NCBI GenBank assembly: GCA_020072585.1
Contig: JAIQGL010000009.1
Coordinates: forward strand, 1-64,000
DNA from: Terriglobia bacterium
GTDB lineage: Bacteria > Acidobacteriota > Terriglobia > Terriglobales > Acidobacteriaceae
DNA length: 64,000 bases
Reading direction: 5' to 3'
This document shows, in pieces, positions 36,315-45,428 of the stretch. The notes beneath the pieces were generated by a model. It was not told the DNA's origin. It was given only the letters and a program-made list of their open reading frames with translations, and did not search any database. The translations under genes were made by a program, and so were the position numbers. Positions within the stretch are counted from its first letter, which is position 1. Each line of letters starts with the position of its first letter.

Positions 36315-36348
36315 TTCTTAGCGGTCGTCGTAATCCGAAAGAACGCGC

Positions 36349-38649
36349 ATGCCTGTTGACAGCGATCATTGGCTCAAAATCAACCAGGTATTCTTTGCCG
36401 CCATGGATGTTGCCCCCGAAAAACGGGACGTCCTACTGAACCATCTCTGCGCAGACGACCCATTACTGCTACAGGAAGTGGCGTCATTGATCTCAGCAGA
36501 TGGGCACGCGAGAGGGACCTTTCTTGAACAACCAATCCGTGAGGTTTATCCGCCGCGTGTCATACGGCAACTGCTGGAAGGACAGGAACTCGGGCCCTAC
36601 CGCGTATTGCGCAAAACCGGGCATGGCGGAATGGCAGAAGTCTATCTCGCCGAACGATGTGACAACGAATACCGGAAGCAGGTAGCTGTCAAGATCATAA
36701 GAAAAGGACTGGATAACAAATGCAACCTTAGACAGTTTTGTACTGAACGGCAAATCCTCGCGGATCTTGATCATCCCTACATATCACGATTGCTTGATGG
36801 AGGTACGACTGGAGATGGCGTCCCGTACTTGATCATGGAGTATGTTGACGGCGATCGAATTGACAACTATTGTGATGCCCATCGGCTCTCTATTAAGGAG
36901 CGTTTGCAACTTTTTCTCAAGATCTGCGCAGCCGTCCACCATGCTCACCAGCACAATGTCATTCATCGTGATCTCAAACCGAGTAATATCCTGATTACTT
37001 CAAACGGCAATCCTAAATTGCTGGATTTTGGTGTTGCAAAGCTGCTGGACATGGACTTATCTGGCCGATGGTCTGGTCATACCACCGCAGGGCTGGCGTT
37101 AATGACGTTGGAGTATGCCAGTCCTGAGCAAGTGCAGGGACATGCTACTTCGGTGAGTAGCGATATCTATTCCTTAGGAATCCTGCTTTACGAACTCCTG
37201 AGCGGTCATCATCCTTATCGAATCAGAGACCTCCTTCCGCACGAAGTTCTCCGCGCAATTTGTGAGATAGAACCAGCAAAACCCAGCATCGCAGTGGGGC
37301 GAGTAGAGGAAATAGCAGGTCCCGAAGGAGATGTCAGAACATTAAATCCACTAAAAATCGGTGAGCTTCGACGTGAGCGGCCGGAACGGCTGCGCCGTCA
37401 GCTTTCGCGCGATTTGGACGACATCATTCTAATGGCGATCCGAAAGGAGCCACGGCTTCGCTACTCCTCAGTCGAGCTGTTTGCGCAGGATATTCGCCGG
37501 CATCTGGAAAATCTTCCTGTTGCCGCAAGCAAACATACTCTCTTGTACCAGGTCAGCAGATGCTTACGAAGGAACAGACTCCGGGTCATCGCAGTGATCC
37601 TGGCATTCGCCTGTCTGTTTGCCGGCGGCTTCGCAAGCAGGTGGCAGGCAGAGCGCGAAAAGCAACGGCTTCGTGCAGATCTGCTGCATCGTCTGAACAG
37701 TATTCTGGAAGCGCATGATGAGGACTCGAGCCTTGTGGTAAATGCATCCAGCGTGATCTTCGACCCCGGACGCGTCAGTTTGAATACGGATGCACGCGAA
37801 CGGCTTGCCAGGATAGCAGGCATTATTCTGGCGTATCCAAATCTGAAAGTGAGGATTGAAGGGTACACCGATAATCATGGAGACGACACTTACAACCTTG
37901 CCATTTCGCAAGAGCGTGCTCAGGCAGTGGAGGCGTATTTGGTATCACAGGGATTATCGCCCAAGATGATTACGGCGAAAGGTCTGGGAGGAACGCAGCC
38001 TATTGCTTCAAATGAGAGCGAGGCTGGACGGCAGCGGAACCGGCGAGTGAAAATCATCATATCGGGTCATGTAATCGGTGAGGGCATCTCGGCGTACTCT
38101 AATTCGAAGCCATTGCCCCCCACGCTTCCGTCGCCGAATCGCGATGTGCAAATCCCTGAGCCAATCCAGAGTTCAGCCGTTGGTCCTAATTTTGCGTTGA
38201 AGAAGGTGTCCACCGGCAGCATTTCCTGCAATGTGAATGAAGGCCCGGAGAAGGCCTTTAATGGCAGCGTTTCCGCCGGCACCTGGGATAAGTGGTGCTC
38301 GCCTGTGACACCTGCTTTTCTGCAAGTAGATCTTGGCAGGGCTTTCGTGCTCAATGAGTTCATTGTCAGGCATGCCGGCGCCGGAGGAGAACCCCTGGTC
38401 CTCAACACGCGCGACTATAGCATCCAGCTCAGCACCAATGGTCGAGATTTTAGTACAGCCGTTAAGGTGACGGCCAACGTGAAGAACGTTTCTGTGAATG
38501 TAATCCCCGCTACTCCAGCGCGCTTTGTCCGGCTGAATGTCACGCGTCCTGCACAACATGGCGACAGTGCGTCCCGCATTTATGAATTGGAAATCTATTG
38601 TGATCCGACTAAAGCATTACCCCGCCTGCCCTGTAGTTCACCAAAATGA
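36349..38649 (+). CDS. Membrane Ser/Thr protein kinase with extracytoplasmic OmpA and discoidin (F5/8 C) domains
   Basis: 766 residues. The kinase domain (about 84-390) has a glycine loop GHGGMAEVYLAER, Lys114 in VAVKIIRK, HRDLKPSN (about 205), DFGVAKLL and an ASPEQV activation segment. One transmembrane helix (about 414-433) is followed by an OmpA-like peptidoglycan-binding domain (about 468-575; IEGYTDNHGDDTYNLAISQ, RAQAVEAYL, RQRNRRVKI). The last 150 residues (about 614-757) form an F5/8 type C (discoidin) domain (NEGPEKAFNGS, FLQVDLGRA, ARFVRLNVT). The combination suggests a sensor tied to the cell wall and able to bind surface glycans, signalling by phosphorylation inside. It lies 34 bp after the sigma factor and probably in the same operon. 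Confidence 0.85.
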   Translation: MPVDSDHWLKINQVFFAAMDVAPEKRDVLLNHLCADDPLLLQEVASLISADGHARGTFLEQPIREVYPPRVIRQLLEGQELGPYRVLRKTGHGGMAEVYLAERCDNEYRKQVAVKIIRKGLDNKCNLRQFCTERQILADLDHPYISRLLDGGTTGDGVPYLIMEYVDGDRIDNYCDAHRLSIKERLQLFLKICAAVHHAHQHNVIHRDLKPSNILITSNGNPKLLDFGVAKLLDMDLSGRWSGHTTAGLALMTLEYASPEQVQGHATSVSSDIYSLGILLYELLSGHHPYRIRDLLPHEVLRAICEIEPAKPSIAVGRVEEIAGPEGDVRTLNPLKIGELRRERPERLRRQLSRDLDDIILMAIRKEPRLRYSSVELFAQDIRRHLENLPVAASKHTLLYQVSRCLRRNRLRVIAVILAFACLFAGGFASRWQAEREKQRLRADLLHRLNSILEAHDEDSSLVVNASSVIFDPGRVSLNTDARERLARIAGIILAYPNLKVRIEGYTDNHGDDTYNLAISQERAQAVEAYLVSQGLSPKMITAKGLGGTQPIASNESEAGRQRNRRVKIIISGHVIGEGISAYSNSKPLPPTLPSPNRDVQIPEPIQSSAVGPNFALKKVSTGSISCNVNEGPEKAFNGSVSAGTWDKWCSPVTPAFLQVDLGRAFVLNEFIVRHAGAGGEPLVLNTRDYSIQLSTNGRDFSTAVKVTANVKNVSVNVIPATPARFVRLNVTRPAQHGDSASRIYELEIYCDPTKALPRLPCSSPK

Positions 38650-38741
38650 TGACTCCCGTTGGTCAATCAATCGTGTGGTGTTGCTTAAGGAAAAAAATCA
38701 CGCATGACGACATAGCGGACGCAAATGCTGCGGTTTACGCC

Positions 38742-38817
38742 GGCTTGAATTGGTTCCTGCACAAATTCCGCCATACATTCGCGACCCGGAACTTGCAGGA
38801 CCATGTCTGCGATACGG
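38742..38817 (+). pseudogene. Tyrosine recombinase (integrase) fragment
   Basis: The reading GLNWFLHKFRHTFATRNLQD contains the box II H-x-x-R motif of tyrosine recombinases (HKFRHTFAT), followed by HVCDTG. No box I arginine, later His/Trp or catalytic Tyr is present, so only about 25 codons survive. It lies 0.64 kb from the tRNA-Leu, where an island integrase is expected. Confidence 0.6.
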
Positions 38818-39003
38818 GCGGCGCCTCAATCTCATATACGCAGGAGGTCGGCACATCGTCGTCGATCTCTCTCAACCAAACAAAGACATTTAAGACTACT
38901 GTGTCTGGACCCGAAAGTGACGCCGCCGGAGTCAATCACGATTACGATGTGGCATGCCTTTGGCTTAATCCACTGCTCAACTTCACAGTCTATTCAGGGT
39001 TTC
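38818..39003 (+). pseudogene. Fragment of an unrelated hypothetical gene joined to the integrase scrap
   Basis: Directly after the integrase motif the same frame changes character to SSISLNQTKTFKTTVSG and DVACLWLNPLLNFTVYS. This resembles the ending of secreted Acidobacteria hypotheticals and has no place in a recombinase. The open frame then runs into the direct repeat at 39004. It is read as fused debris, not a working gene. Confidence 0.4.
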
Positions 39004-39475
39004 CATATTACTCTCAGGTGGCCGAGTCGGCTAGAAATGGTCGCTGGTAAGATGTTATCTCCCGGTTTGTGAACGCACGTGGATTCCCATCGCCCCGTTT
39101 AGGTTAGAGAACGCATGCTCCACTGCACTGGTTTTTGACGGCCAGGGGTCTCCCTACTGGTCACCAACTTTTGACCCTTTTCAGAATGTTGACTTTGGCT
39201 CTGGTAGCTCCCAGATGTGGCATAGCGGTGATTGTTCGTCCTCAAGAATTTTGCGCGAAAGACTCCGCGGATGGGTACTCGAGGGACACCAAATGCTGCG
39301 TTTCGTGGACACTAAGACTTGGGGTGGCGAGTATTTTATTCTTAGCCATAGCCCGGGACTAAAACGTTTGTTTTTAACAATTTGCTCTGTGCCACCCAGA
39401 ACAACAGACGTCAAAAAATGGATTTAAGCTGTTGAAATAAAGCGCTTATAAAGTGCCGAAGAAGGGACTCGAACC
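39004..39475. repeat. Right copy of ~0.46 kb direct repeat, adjoining the intact tRNA-Leu
   Basis: It matches 22259-22714 in order and orientation. Shared runs include CTCAGGTGGCCGA, TCGGCTAGAAATGGTCGCT and ATCTCCCGGTTTGTGAACG. It ends in the 3' part of tRNA-Leu, here within a complete gene. Several small open frames cross it on both strands, but they are not conserved between the two copies, so it is taken as non-coding. Confidence 0.65.
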
Positions 39476-39537
39476 CCCACACCCTTGCGAGTACATGGAC
39501 CTGAACCATGCGCGTCTGCCAATTCCGCCACTTCGGC
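39454..39537 (-). tRNA. tRNA-Leu (anticodon CAG)
   Basis: The minus strand gives an 84-nt tRNA. The acceptor stem is GCCGAAG/CTTCGGC with discriminator A. The D-arm is GGCGGAATTGGCAGAC. The anticodon stem is CATGG/CCATG around TTCAGGT (anticodon CAG). A long class II variable arm (TACTCGCAAGGGTG) and a T-arm GGGGGTTCGAGTCCC follow. CCA is not encoded. The 3' end of the gene is duplicated at about 22692-22714, a hallmark of use as an integration site. Confidence 0.93.
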
Positions 39538-39540
39538 ATT

Positions 39541-39881
39541 GAATGAGGCGCCAGTGCAACAACCGGCGCTTGCGACGGGAAGTACTCATCTATTTTAAAG
39601 GGTTTGTGGAATGTGTCAAACCGGGGCTGGGTTCAATAGAAAAACTTACCACGGATAAACCATGCATGGGGCGATGGCCCCGCCCCGAGTGATGAAAAGG
39701 AACTTAAGCAGGAGGAAAATAGTAACTGCTGGACGAAGTGAATCGATCTGCGTAATGGCGGGATAGACCCTGTCGATAAACCTGATTCGGCTGACGGTGC
39801 AAGAACCCTGAAATGGCGCTTGAGTGCCCGTGGAACAACTTATAGGAGGTATACGTCGGCCCGTTCCAGCAGGAGGCCAAG
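39541..39881 (+). ncRNA. IS110 5' non-coding region, candidate bridge-RNA locus
   Basis: No gene is supported in the 341 bp between the tRNA and the transposase start. The first ~120 bp look like host sequence. IS110-group elements are known to encode a structured bridge RNA in the non-coding end upstream of the recombinase. The ~200 bp before 39882 are the right place and size. Visible folding includes GGGGC-GATG-GCCCC (39666-39678). The loops that would pair with donor and target were not worked out. Confidence 0.3.
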
Positions 39882-41169
39882 ATGATATCTGCGGTGCTAG
39901 AACGTTGTGCCGGCATCGATGTACACAAAAAGTTCGTGATGGTGTGTGCGTTGCTGGGACCTGCTCAGGCCAACCCCGAACCCAAGATTCGCCGGTTCGG
40001 CACCTGCAATGCCGAACTGGAACAACTACGCGACTGGTTGCAAGAGCTGAACTGCATGCACGTGGTGATGGAAAGCACAGGACCATACTGGAAGCCAGTG
40101 TTCAATGTGCTGGAAGAAGCGGGCGTGCAAACCACACTGGCCAATCCCCAGCAGGTAAAGAACCTGCGTGGACACAAGACCGATATGAAGGACTGTCAGT
40201 GGCTGGCGCAACCTGCTGCGGCACGGCATGATACGTCCCAGCTATATCCCGCCGCGACCGATTCGCGAACTGCGCGACCTGACCCGCCGGCGCAAGCAAC
40301 TGGTACGCAATGGGGCCATGGAGCGCAATCGGGTGCAGAAGCTGTTGGAAGAAGCCAATGTAAAGCTAGGCAATGTACTGAGCGATGTGTTTGGCGCTTC
40401 CGGACAGCAGATGCTGTTCGCGCTGGTGCAAGGTGAAGCGACCACAGAACAGATTGCCCAGTTAGCCAAGCAGAGAGCCAGGAAAAAGATCCCTCAGATT
40501 CAGGCTGCGCTGGAAGGTCATCGCATGAACCAAACCCAGCGCGAGCTGATTAGTCAGTGCATGGCCCATATGGCATTCCTGGAGCAGCAGATCGAAGAAG
40601 TGGACCGGCAGATTCAGGACAAGATCCGCAGCTTCGCTTTGAGCGAGTCGTATGCCCTGCTGCAAACTGTTCCCGGCATGAAGAAAGAAGCTGCCGCTAC
40701 AGTCCTGGCTGAGGTGGGAGCCAATGTAGATGCTTTCTCCACACCCGCCAAGCTGAGTTCATGGGCGGGGGTATGTCCTGGCAACAATGAAAGTGCAGGC
40801 AAACGCAAAAGCACACGGACCACCAAAGGAAATCCTTACCTGCGCGACATGCTGCTGGAGTGTGCCTGGGCCAGTTCGCACCGCAAGAACTCGCAAATGC
40901 AGCACCGCTATCAAAGGCTGCAACCGCGCAAAGGACACAAAAGGGCCATCGTGGCGGTGGCGCATGCTCTGATTCAAGCCGTCTATTACGTGCTCAGCAC
41001 CCGTCAACCGTTTGTGGACACGGCGGAGCCGCCTCGCAGTCCTGCTACCGTGCACCGACTGATCCGCCATCACACCCGGAGGTTGCGGAAACTCAGCTGC
41101 TGGCTGGAACGACGGACCCAAACGACACAAACCAACACCTTACAAAAACCACAGGTCACTTCTGGATGA
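39882..41169 (+). pseudogene. IS110-family transposase, frameshifted
   Basis: The N-terminal part (from the ATG at 39882) is a RuvC-like DEDD domain: CAGIDVHKKFVMV supplies the first Asp, VVMESTGPYWKP the Glu, and GHKTDMKDCQWLA the last two Asp. At about 40208-40213 an extra base shifts the frame. Continuing in the next frame gives LLRHGMIRPSYIPPRPIREL and the C-terminal Transposase_20 domain (about 40630-41000; LLQTVPGMKKEAAATVLAEVG, SWAGVCPGNNESAGKRKSTR) to a stop at 41169. All key motifs survive, so the break is recent or a sequencing error. IS110 enzymes excise and insert without terminal repeats, so the element's ends are not marked. Confidence 0.8.
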
Positions 41170-41502
41170 ATACATTTTCGGAACAACGCGGCTGAACCGG
41201 ATCGGCACAACAGGCAACATTATATTCGCGCCGCCTCTGGGGCAAGCTGAAGAACGGCAGCTAAAACCCACAAAGGAAGTCTTCCCTTTTTCCCTCCCGG
41301 CATTCAACGTATTTGAATCGCCCTGTCGCCTTTGCACATCGAGGCAACGGGGCGTGTTTTAGAGCAGCAGACCAGAGTCGCTGGATTTTTACACATTCAA
41401 GCGGCTGCATCCCATAGAATTTATGAACTGGCGTTGGCCAGCTATTTGTTCGTCTTCGATCGTTCATCATTTATCGTCCATCTTTCCCCCGGGAGATTCA
41501 TC
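41170..41502. other. Spacer between IS110 and alcohol dehydrogenase
   Basis: 333 bp with no supported gene. The dehydrogenase frame is open upstream to 41332, but that extension has no family-like features. The left part may include the distal end of the IS110 element. No clear promoter was found. Confidence 0.4.
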
Positions 41503-42579
41503 ATGTCGACAATTGCTTTGCAAGCTATTCCAGCCAAAACCAAGACCGCCGCCTATGCGGCAAGTTCAGCGCAGTCCGCCATGGCGCCATTTTCTTTTGC
41601 CCGCCGCGAACCTCTGCCACAGGACGTGCAGCTTGAAATTCTTTACTGCGGGGTATGCCACTCTGATCTGCATACAGTCCGCAATGAATGGAAGAACACA
41701 ACGTATCCGGCGGTGCCCGGACATGAGATTGTTGGCCGCGTGACCGCAGTGGGCAGCGAGGTAAAACGCTTTAAGGTGGGCGATCTGGCCGCCGTGGGCT
41801 GCCTGGTGGACTCATGCCGCACCTGTCCCAATTGCCAGGCAGGATTGGAGCAGTACTGCGACGTGGCCTTTATCGGCACATACAACTCGCCGGACAAGCA
41901 TCTGGGCGGCATGACCTACGGCGGATATTCGAAGAGCATCGTCGTGGACGAATATTTTGTCCTCCATGTTCCCGACAAAGGCAATCTTGCCGGAATTGCG
42001 CCTCTGCTCTGCGCCGGTATTACCACGTATTCTCCTTTGCGCCACTGGAAGGTGGGCAAGGGACAGAAAGTGGGCATTGTTGGCCTGGGCGGACTGGGCC
42101 ACATGGGCGTAAAGCTGGCCAATGCCATGGGCGCGCATGTGGTCCTGTTTACTACGTCGCCCAACAAGAAAGAAGATGCACAGCGGCTGGGAGCGCATGA
42201 AGTAGTGGTATCAAAAAACCAGAATGAGATGGACCGCCACGCGAACAGCTTTGATTTTATTCTGGATACGGTCTCAGCTCAGCATGACCTCAATGCTTAC
42301 CTGGCGCTGGTCAAGCGCGATGGCACTTTGACGCTGGTAGGCGGGCCGGAGCATCCGCCGGCGGTTGAGCCCTTCAGCCTGATCTTCAAGCGTCGCCGCT
42401 ATGCCGGGTCGCTGATTGGCGGCATTCCGGAGACGCAGGAGATGCTTGATTTCTGCGCCGAGCGCGGTATTACCGCCGATGTGGAAATGATTCCGATCCA
42501 GAAAATCAATGCAGCATATGAACGCATGTTGCGCAGCGACGTGAAATATAGGTTTGTGATTGATATGGCTTCGTTGTAA
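41503..42579 (+). CDS. Zinc-dependent NAD(P) alcohol dehydrogenase (YahK/cinnamyl-alcohol type)
   Basis: 358 residues from the ATG at 41503. It reversibly oxidises alcohols to aldehydes in the cytosol. The catalytic zinc ligands are in YCGVCHSD and GHEIVG. The structural zinc is held by the four cysteines of SCRTCPNCQAGLEQYC, and the coenzyme-binding turn is GIVGLGGLGHMG. Motifs such as YGGYSKSIVV and LLCAGITTYSPL fit the YahK/AdhC aldehyde reductase group, which usually prefers NADPH. Its length matches the family, which favours this start over upstream in-frame codons. No operon partner is apparent. Confidence 0.88.
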   Translation: MSTIALQAIPAKTKTAAYAASSAQSAMAPFSFARREPLPQDVQLEILYCGVCHSDLHTVRNEWKNTTYPAVPGHEIVGRVTAVGSEVKRFKVGDLAAVGCLVDSCRTCPNCQAGLEQYCDVAFIGTYNSPDKHLGGMTYGGYSKSIVVDEYFVLHVPDKGNLAGIAPLLCAGITTYSPLRHWKVGKGQKVGIVGLGGLGHMGVKLANAMGAHVVLFTTSPNKKEDAQRLGAHEVVVSKNQNEMDRHANSFDFILDTVSAQHDLNAYLALVKRDGTLTLVGGPEHPPAVEPFSLIFKRRRYAGSLIGGIPETQEMLDFCAERGITADVEMIPIQKINAAYERMLRSDVKYRFVIDMASL

Positions 42580-42680
42580 GCAATGCATTGAACTTGGCCC
42601 ATTCGTGATTCCGGCTTTTATGGCGCTTCGCTTCGCGACGGCCTATTTGCTATAGATGCTTTCTGTGAGTTGTAAAATAA

Positions 42681-43238
42681 CTAACTCTGCGGCGCGTGCA
42701 GCAGCGCAACCACTTCCTGCTCGATCACGGAGAAATCGGTTGCGCCGCTGTGCTTGCCGTGAATAAGACTGTCGCGGCCGATCACGAAGGTGGTGGGCAG
42801 GCCCAGGACGCCGCCGAATGCGTCTGAGATTTTGAGATCGCCGGGCACAACCGGATAGTTCATCCGGTATTTGCGATAGAAATCGCGCAGCTCGCCGGCA
42901 TCGTCTTCCACCGAGATGCCGATCACCTGAAAACCCTGGTCCTGGTATTTTTTCTGTAGCGCAATGAACTGCGGCACTTCTTCCGCACAGGGCACACACC
43001 ATGCGGCCCAGAAATTTACCAGCACGACCCTGCCTTTGTAGCTCGACGTTTGCAGAGCGCCGCCATTCAGGTCAGTCATGGAAAGGTCCGGGGCTGTGGC
43101 CAGACCAGAAGTGGATGTAGCTGGGCTCGCTGTAGCAGTGTTGGAGATAGCTGGATGCTGTCTGCGGTGCTGGCAAATCCCCAGATAAACGCCCAGGGCC
43201 ATCACGGCGAACGCAAACAAAATCATTACTCGGCGCAT
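42681..43238 (-). CDS. TlpA/ResA-like membrane-anchored thioredoxin
   Basis: 185 residues with an N-terminal hydrophobic anchor (about residues 4-21), a Ser/Thr/Ala-rich linker, then a thioredoxin fold. The redox motif is FWAAWCVPC (CVPC), with a cis-Pro in GLPTTFVIG. Proteins of this kind work on the outer face of the membrane to reduce disulfides, for example in cytochrome c maturation. The gene follows a secreted rhodanese-like gene with a 10-bp gap on the same strand, so both are probably one operon for periplasmic sulfur or thiol chemistry. Confidence 0.85.
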   Translation of the reverse strand: MRRVMILFAFAVMALGVYLGICQHRRQHPAISNTATASPATSTSGLATAPDLSMTDLNGGALQTSSYKGRVVLVNFWAAWCVPCAEEVPQFIALQKKYQDQGFQVIGISVEDDAGELRDFYRKYRMNYPVVPGDLKISDAFGGVLGLPTTFVIGRDSLIHGKHSGATDFSVIEQEVVALLHAPQS

Positions 43239-43248
43239 TTTTGACTGC

Positions 43249-43755
43249 CTATTCGCCCTTGGCTACGGGAAGGCCTTTGTCAGCCCAATCAGCGCCAAAG
43301 CTGGTGGCCAGATAAAGGACGCGCACTTTGGCAAAGCCTGCTTTCTTGAGCTCCGCAAATGCCGGGCGGATGTTAGGACAATGGTCCCAGGGGCAACAGC
43401 CGCAGTAGATCACCACCGAGCCGTCTTTCGGCAACGATGCAGCGCGAGCGCGCAGCTTTTCCATGCCTTCCGGCTTGGCCACTGGCCCAATGTTCTCCGC
43501 GCCGGGAATGTGCGCCTGTAAAAAAAACGCCTTGGGCCCTACATAAAGGACCACGGGCTTCTGCGCTCCAGTGGCCTTCATCGCCTGGACCAGATCGCCG
43601 GGCTGGATCTGGCTGGCGGACGGCACATCGTCAGCCGGTTTGGCAGTGGCTTGCGCAGATGCAAAAGCCACAGCCGCAATCACAGCAGAGAGCAGCAACA
43701 ATCGCAGGATAAGGGTGCGGGGCGTGATAGATCCAGGCTTCATAGGGGCCGCCAT
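43249..43755 (-). CDS. Secreted rhodanese-like protein
   Basis: 168 residues with a signal sequence (hydrophobic stretch about 14-34), then one rhodanese-like domain (VVLYVGPKAFFLQAHIPGAENI). The active-site loop is VIYCGCCPWDHCPN: Cys at the expected place after the strand, with extra Cys and His residues not found in standard CRxGxR loops. Rhodaneses carry persulfides on this Cys; the changed loop suggests a different substrate or metal binding. It is first in a two-gene unit with the TlpA-like protein. An internal ATG at residue 5 is an alternative start. Confidence 0.8.
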   Translation of the reverse strand: MAAPMKPGSITPRTLILRLLLLSAVIAAVAFASAQATAKPADDVPSASQIQPGDLVQAMKATGAQKPVVLYVGPKAFFLQAHIPGAENIGPVAKPEGMEKLRARAASLPKDGSVVIYCGCCPWDHCPNIRPAFAELKKAGFAKVRVLYLATSFGADWADKGLPVAKGE

Positions 43756-44025
43756 TCTTGTTCCAGGAGTGCGAAAAAATCTTAATTGCCGATGCCGGGC
43801 GCGTCAATCGCGCCTGCGTTATGCAGACCGCAAAGAAGACATTGCTGGAGTCACGGCTCAATGTCGATAAAGTAATTCAACTTGCCATCCTTCCAAACTC
43901 ATGCGCTCAAGTAACTCGATGATTCCAAAGCAAATATAAACTTCATTTTGCTAGATATCTTAATGATATCATTCTGATAACAGACAGGGAACAAGCTGGC
44001 TGTAGATCAAGGAAGCTTGCAAAAA

Positions 44026-45033
44026 ATGAATACCAACAAAGTCATTGCCGCGCATGAGCGAGTGGTTCGCGTACGGAATGGATGGGTCATGCTCATTCTG
44101 CTGATCGGCGCAATCCTGGCCGATGTGGCGCTCATGGTTTTCTCCATTAAGGATGGCGTTGAAACTACCGGTCAGCCGCATGTTGGGCTCCTTCTGCTGG
44201 CGGCACTTGCGCTGCCGCTGCTGATCATCCTGATGACCGGTCTCTTCACGCTGCAACCGAACCAGGCACGCGTACTGGTGTTGTTTGGCGCGTACAAAGG
44301 TACGGTCCGGACGCCCGGGTTTCACTGGGGCAATCCGTTTTATAGCCGGGGCCCACAGAGCGCCAGCACTTTCCAGGCGCGGATCGCCGCGGCCAAAGGC
44401 ATTGCCGCTTCTCCCGCTATGGAACAAAAGACGCTGGGGATGAACAAGATCTCCCTGCGTGCGCGCACGCTGAACGGCGACAAGCTCAAGGTAAACGACA
44501 AACGCGGCAACCCGATTGAGATTGCCGCCGTGGTGGTATGGCGCGTGGAAGACACCGCGCAAGCCATGTTTGACGTGGACAACTACCAGAACTATGTGCC
44601 CATACAGAGTGAGTCGGCGCTGCGGCATCTGGCCAGCTTGTACGCCTATGACCATGCCGAAGAGGACACCGAGATCACGCTCCGCAGCAACGTTGACAAT
44701 GTTTCCAAATCCCTGCGCGACGAACTACAGGAGCGGCTCTCCAAGGCCGGCGTAATAGTGGACGAAGCGCGGCTCACGCATCTGGCCTACGCGCCGGAGA
44801 TCGCGCAAGCCATGCTGCGCCGGCAACAGGCGGAAGCCGTAATCGCCGCGCGGACAAAGATCGTGCAAGGCGCGGTGAGCATGGTGGACATGGCGCTGAA
44901 AGAGCTGGCGGCAAAGTCCGTGGTGCATCTTGATGACGAGCGCCGCGCAGCCATGGTCAGCAATCTGATGGTGGTATTGTGCGGCGAATCGGAAGTGCAT
45001 CCGGTGGTGAATACAGGCACGCTGTATAGCTAG
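44026..45033 (+). CDS. SPFH/band-7 (slipin/prohibitin-like) membrane protein
   Basis: 335 residues from the ATG at 44026 (a TTG at 44017 is also in frame, closer to an AAGGA site). Two hydrophobic helices occupy about residues 18-37 and 48-75. Then comes an SPFH domain ([46 protein letters not shown]), then a charged helical stretch ([41 protein letters not shown]). SPFH proteins oligomerise into membrane microdomains or scaffold proteases. A ribbon-helix-helix gene follows 153 bp downstream, a pairing I recall from Acidobacteria. Confidence 0.87.
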   Translation: MNTNKVIAAHERVVRVRNGWVMLILLIGAILADVALMVFSIKDGVETTGQPHVGLLLLAALALPLLIILMTGLFTLQPNQARVLVLFGAYKGTVRTPGFHWGNPFYSRGPQSASTFQARIAAAKGIAASPAMEQKTLGMNKISLRARTLNGDKLKVNDKRGNPIEIAAVVVWRVEDTAQAMFDVDNYQNYVPIQSESALRHLASLYAYDHAEEDTEITLRSNVDNVSKSLRDELQERLSKAGVIVDEARLTHLAYAPEIAQAMLRRQQAEAVIAARTKIVQGAVSMVDMALKELAAKSVVHLDDERRAAMVSNLMVVLCGESEVHPVVNTGTLYS

Positions 45034-45186
45034 CCATTGTATGCCTGGCTATGATGAGCGGCCTCAGAGGCTGAAGCCGTCATTCTGGTAAACCTGAACC
45101 GCAGGCATGAATGCTGCTCCATCTCGCGCGGGGATACAACAACTTTTGGAGCTAACAGGTAACACAGCCAAGGGAAGAAAACAGGA

Positions 45187-45375
45187 ATGGCGGAACGCAA
45201 ATCATTTCTCCTGCGCATTGATCCGGTCCTCTGGGCTGACCTGGAGGGCTGGGCGCAGGCAGAGTTGCGCAGCGTGAATGGCCAGATTGAATACATCCTT
45301 CGGCAGGCCGTGAACAAGCGCAAAGGAGAACCGCACGCTCCGCCGCCGCCTTCATCCAAACCGGAAGAAAAGTAG
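45187..45375 (+). CDS. Arc-type ribbon-helix-helix protein
   Basis: 62 residues. [20 protein letters not shown], then [18 protein letters not shown], is a ribbon-helix-helix fold: a short beta-strand that inserts in the DNA major groove and two helices for dimerisation, with the Arc-like [10 protein letters not shown] second helix. The tail is Pro-rich. It probably represses its own operon or the neighbouring SPFH gene. No partner toxin is seen. Confidence 0.72.
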   Translation: MAERKSFLLRIDPVLWADLEGWAQAELRSVNGQIEYILRQAVNKRKGEPHAPPPPSSKPEEK

Positions 45376-45406
45376 ATCTGCGCTGATTTTAAATTTCAAA
45401 TTTAAA

Positions 45407-45422
45407 ATTTCAAATTTGAAAT
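45407..45422. repeat. 16-bp perfect A/T-rich palindrome
   Basis: ATTTCAAATTTGAAAT is fully palindromic, preceded by a further AAATTTCAAATTT (45391-45403). It lies in the 53-bp convergent spacer between the ribbon-helix-helix stop and the next minus-strand stop. A bidirectional terminator or protein-binding site is plausible. Confidence 0.4.
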
Positions 45423-45428
45423 CTTGCT

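Noticed and set aside
39646-40086. Minus-strand gene opposite the IS110 start
   Set aside because: Antisense to the conserved DEDD domain, with no family-like features.
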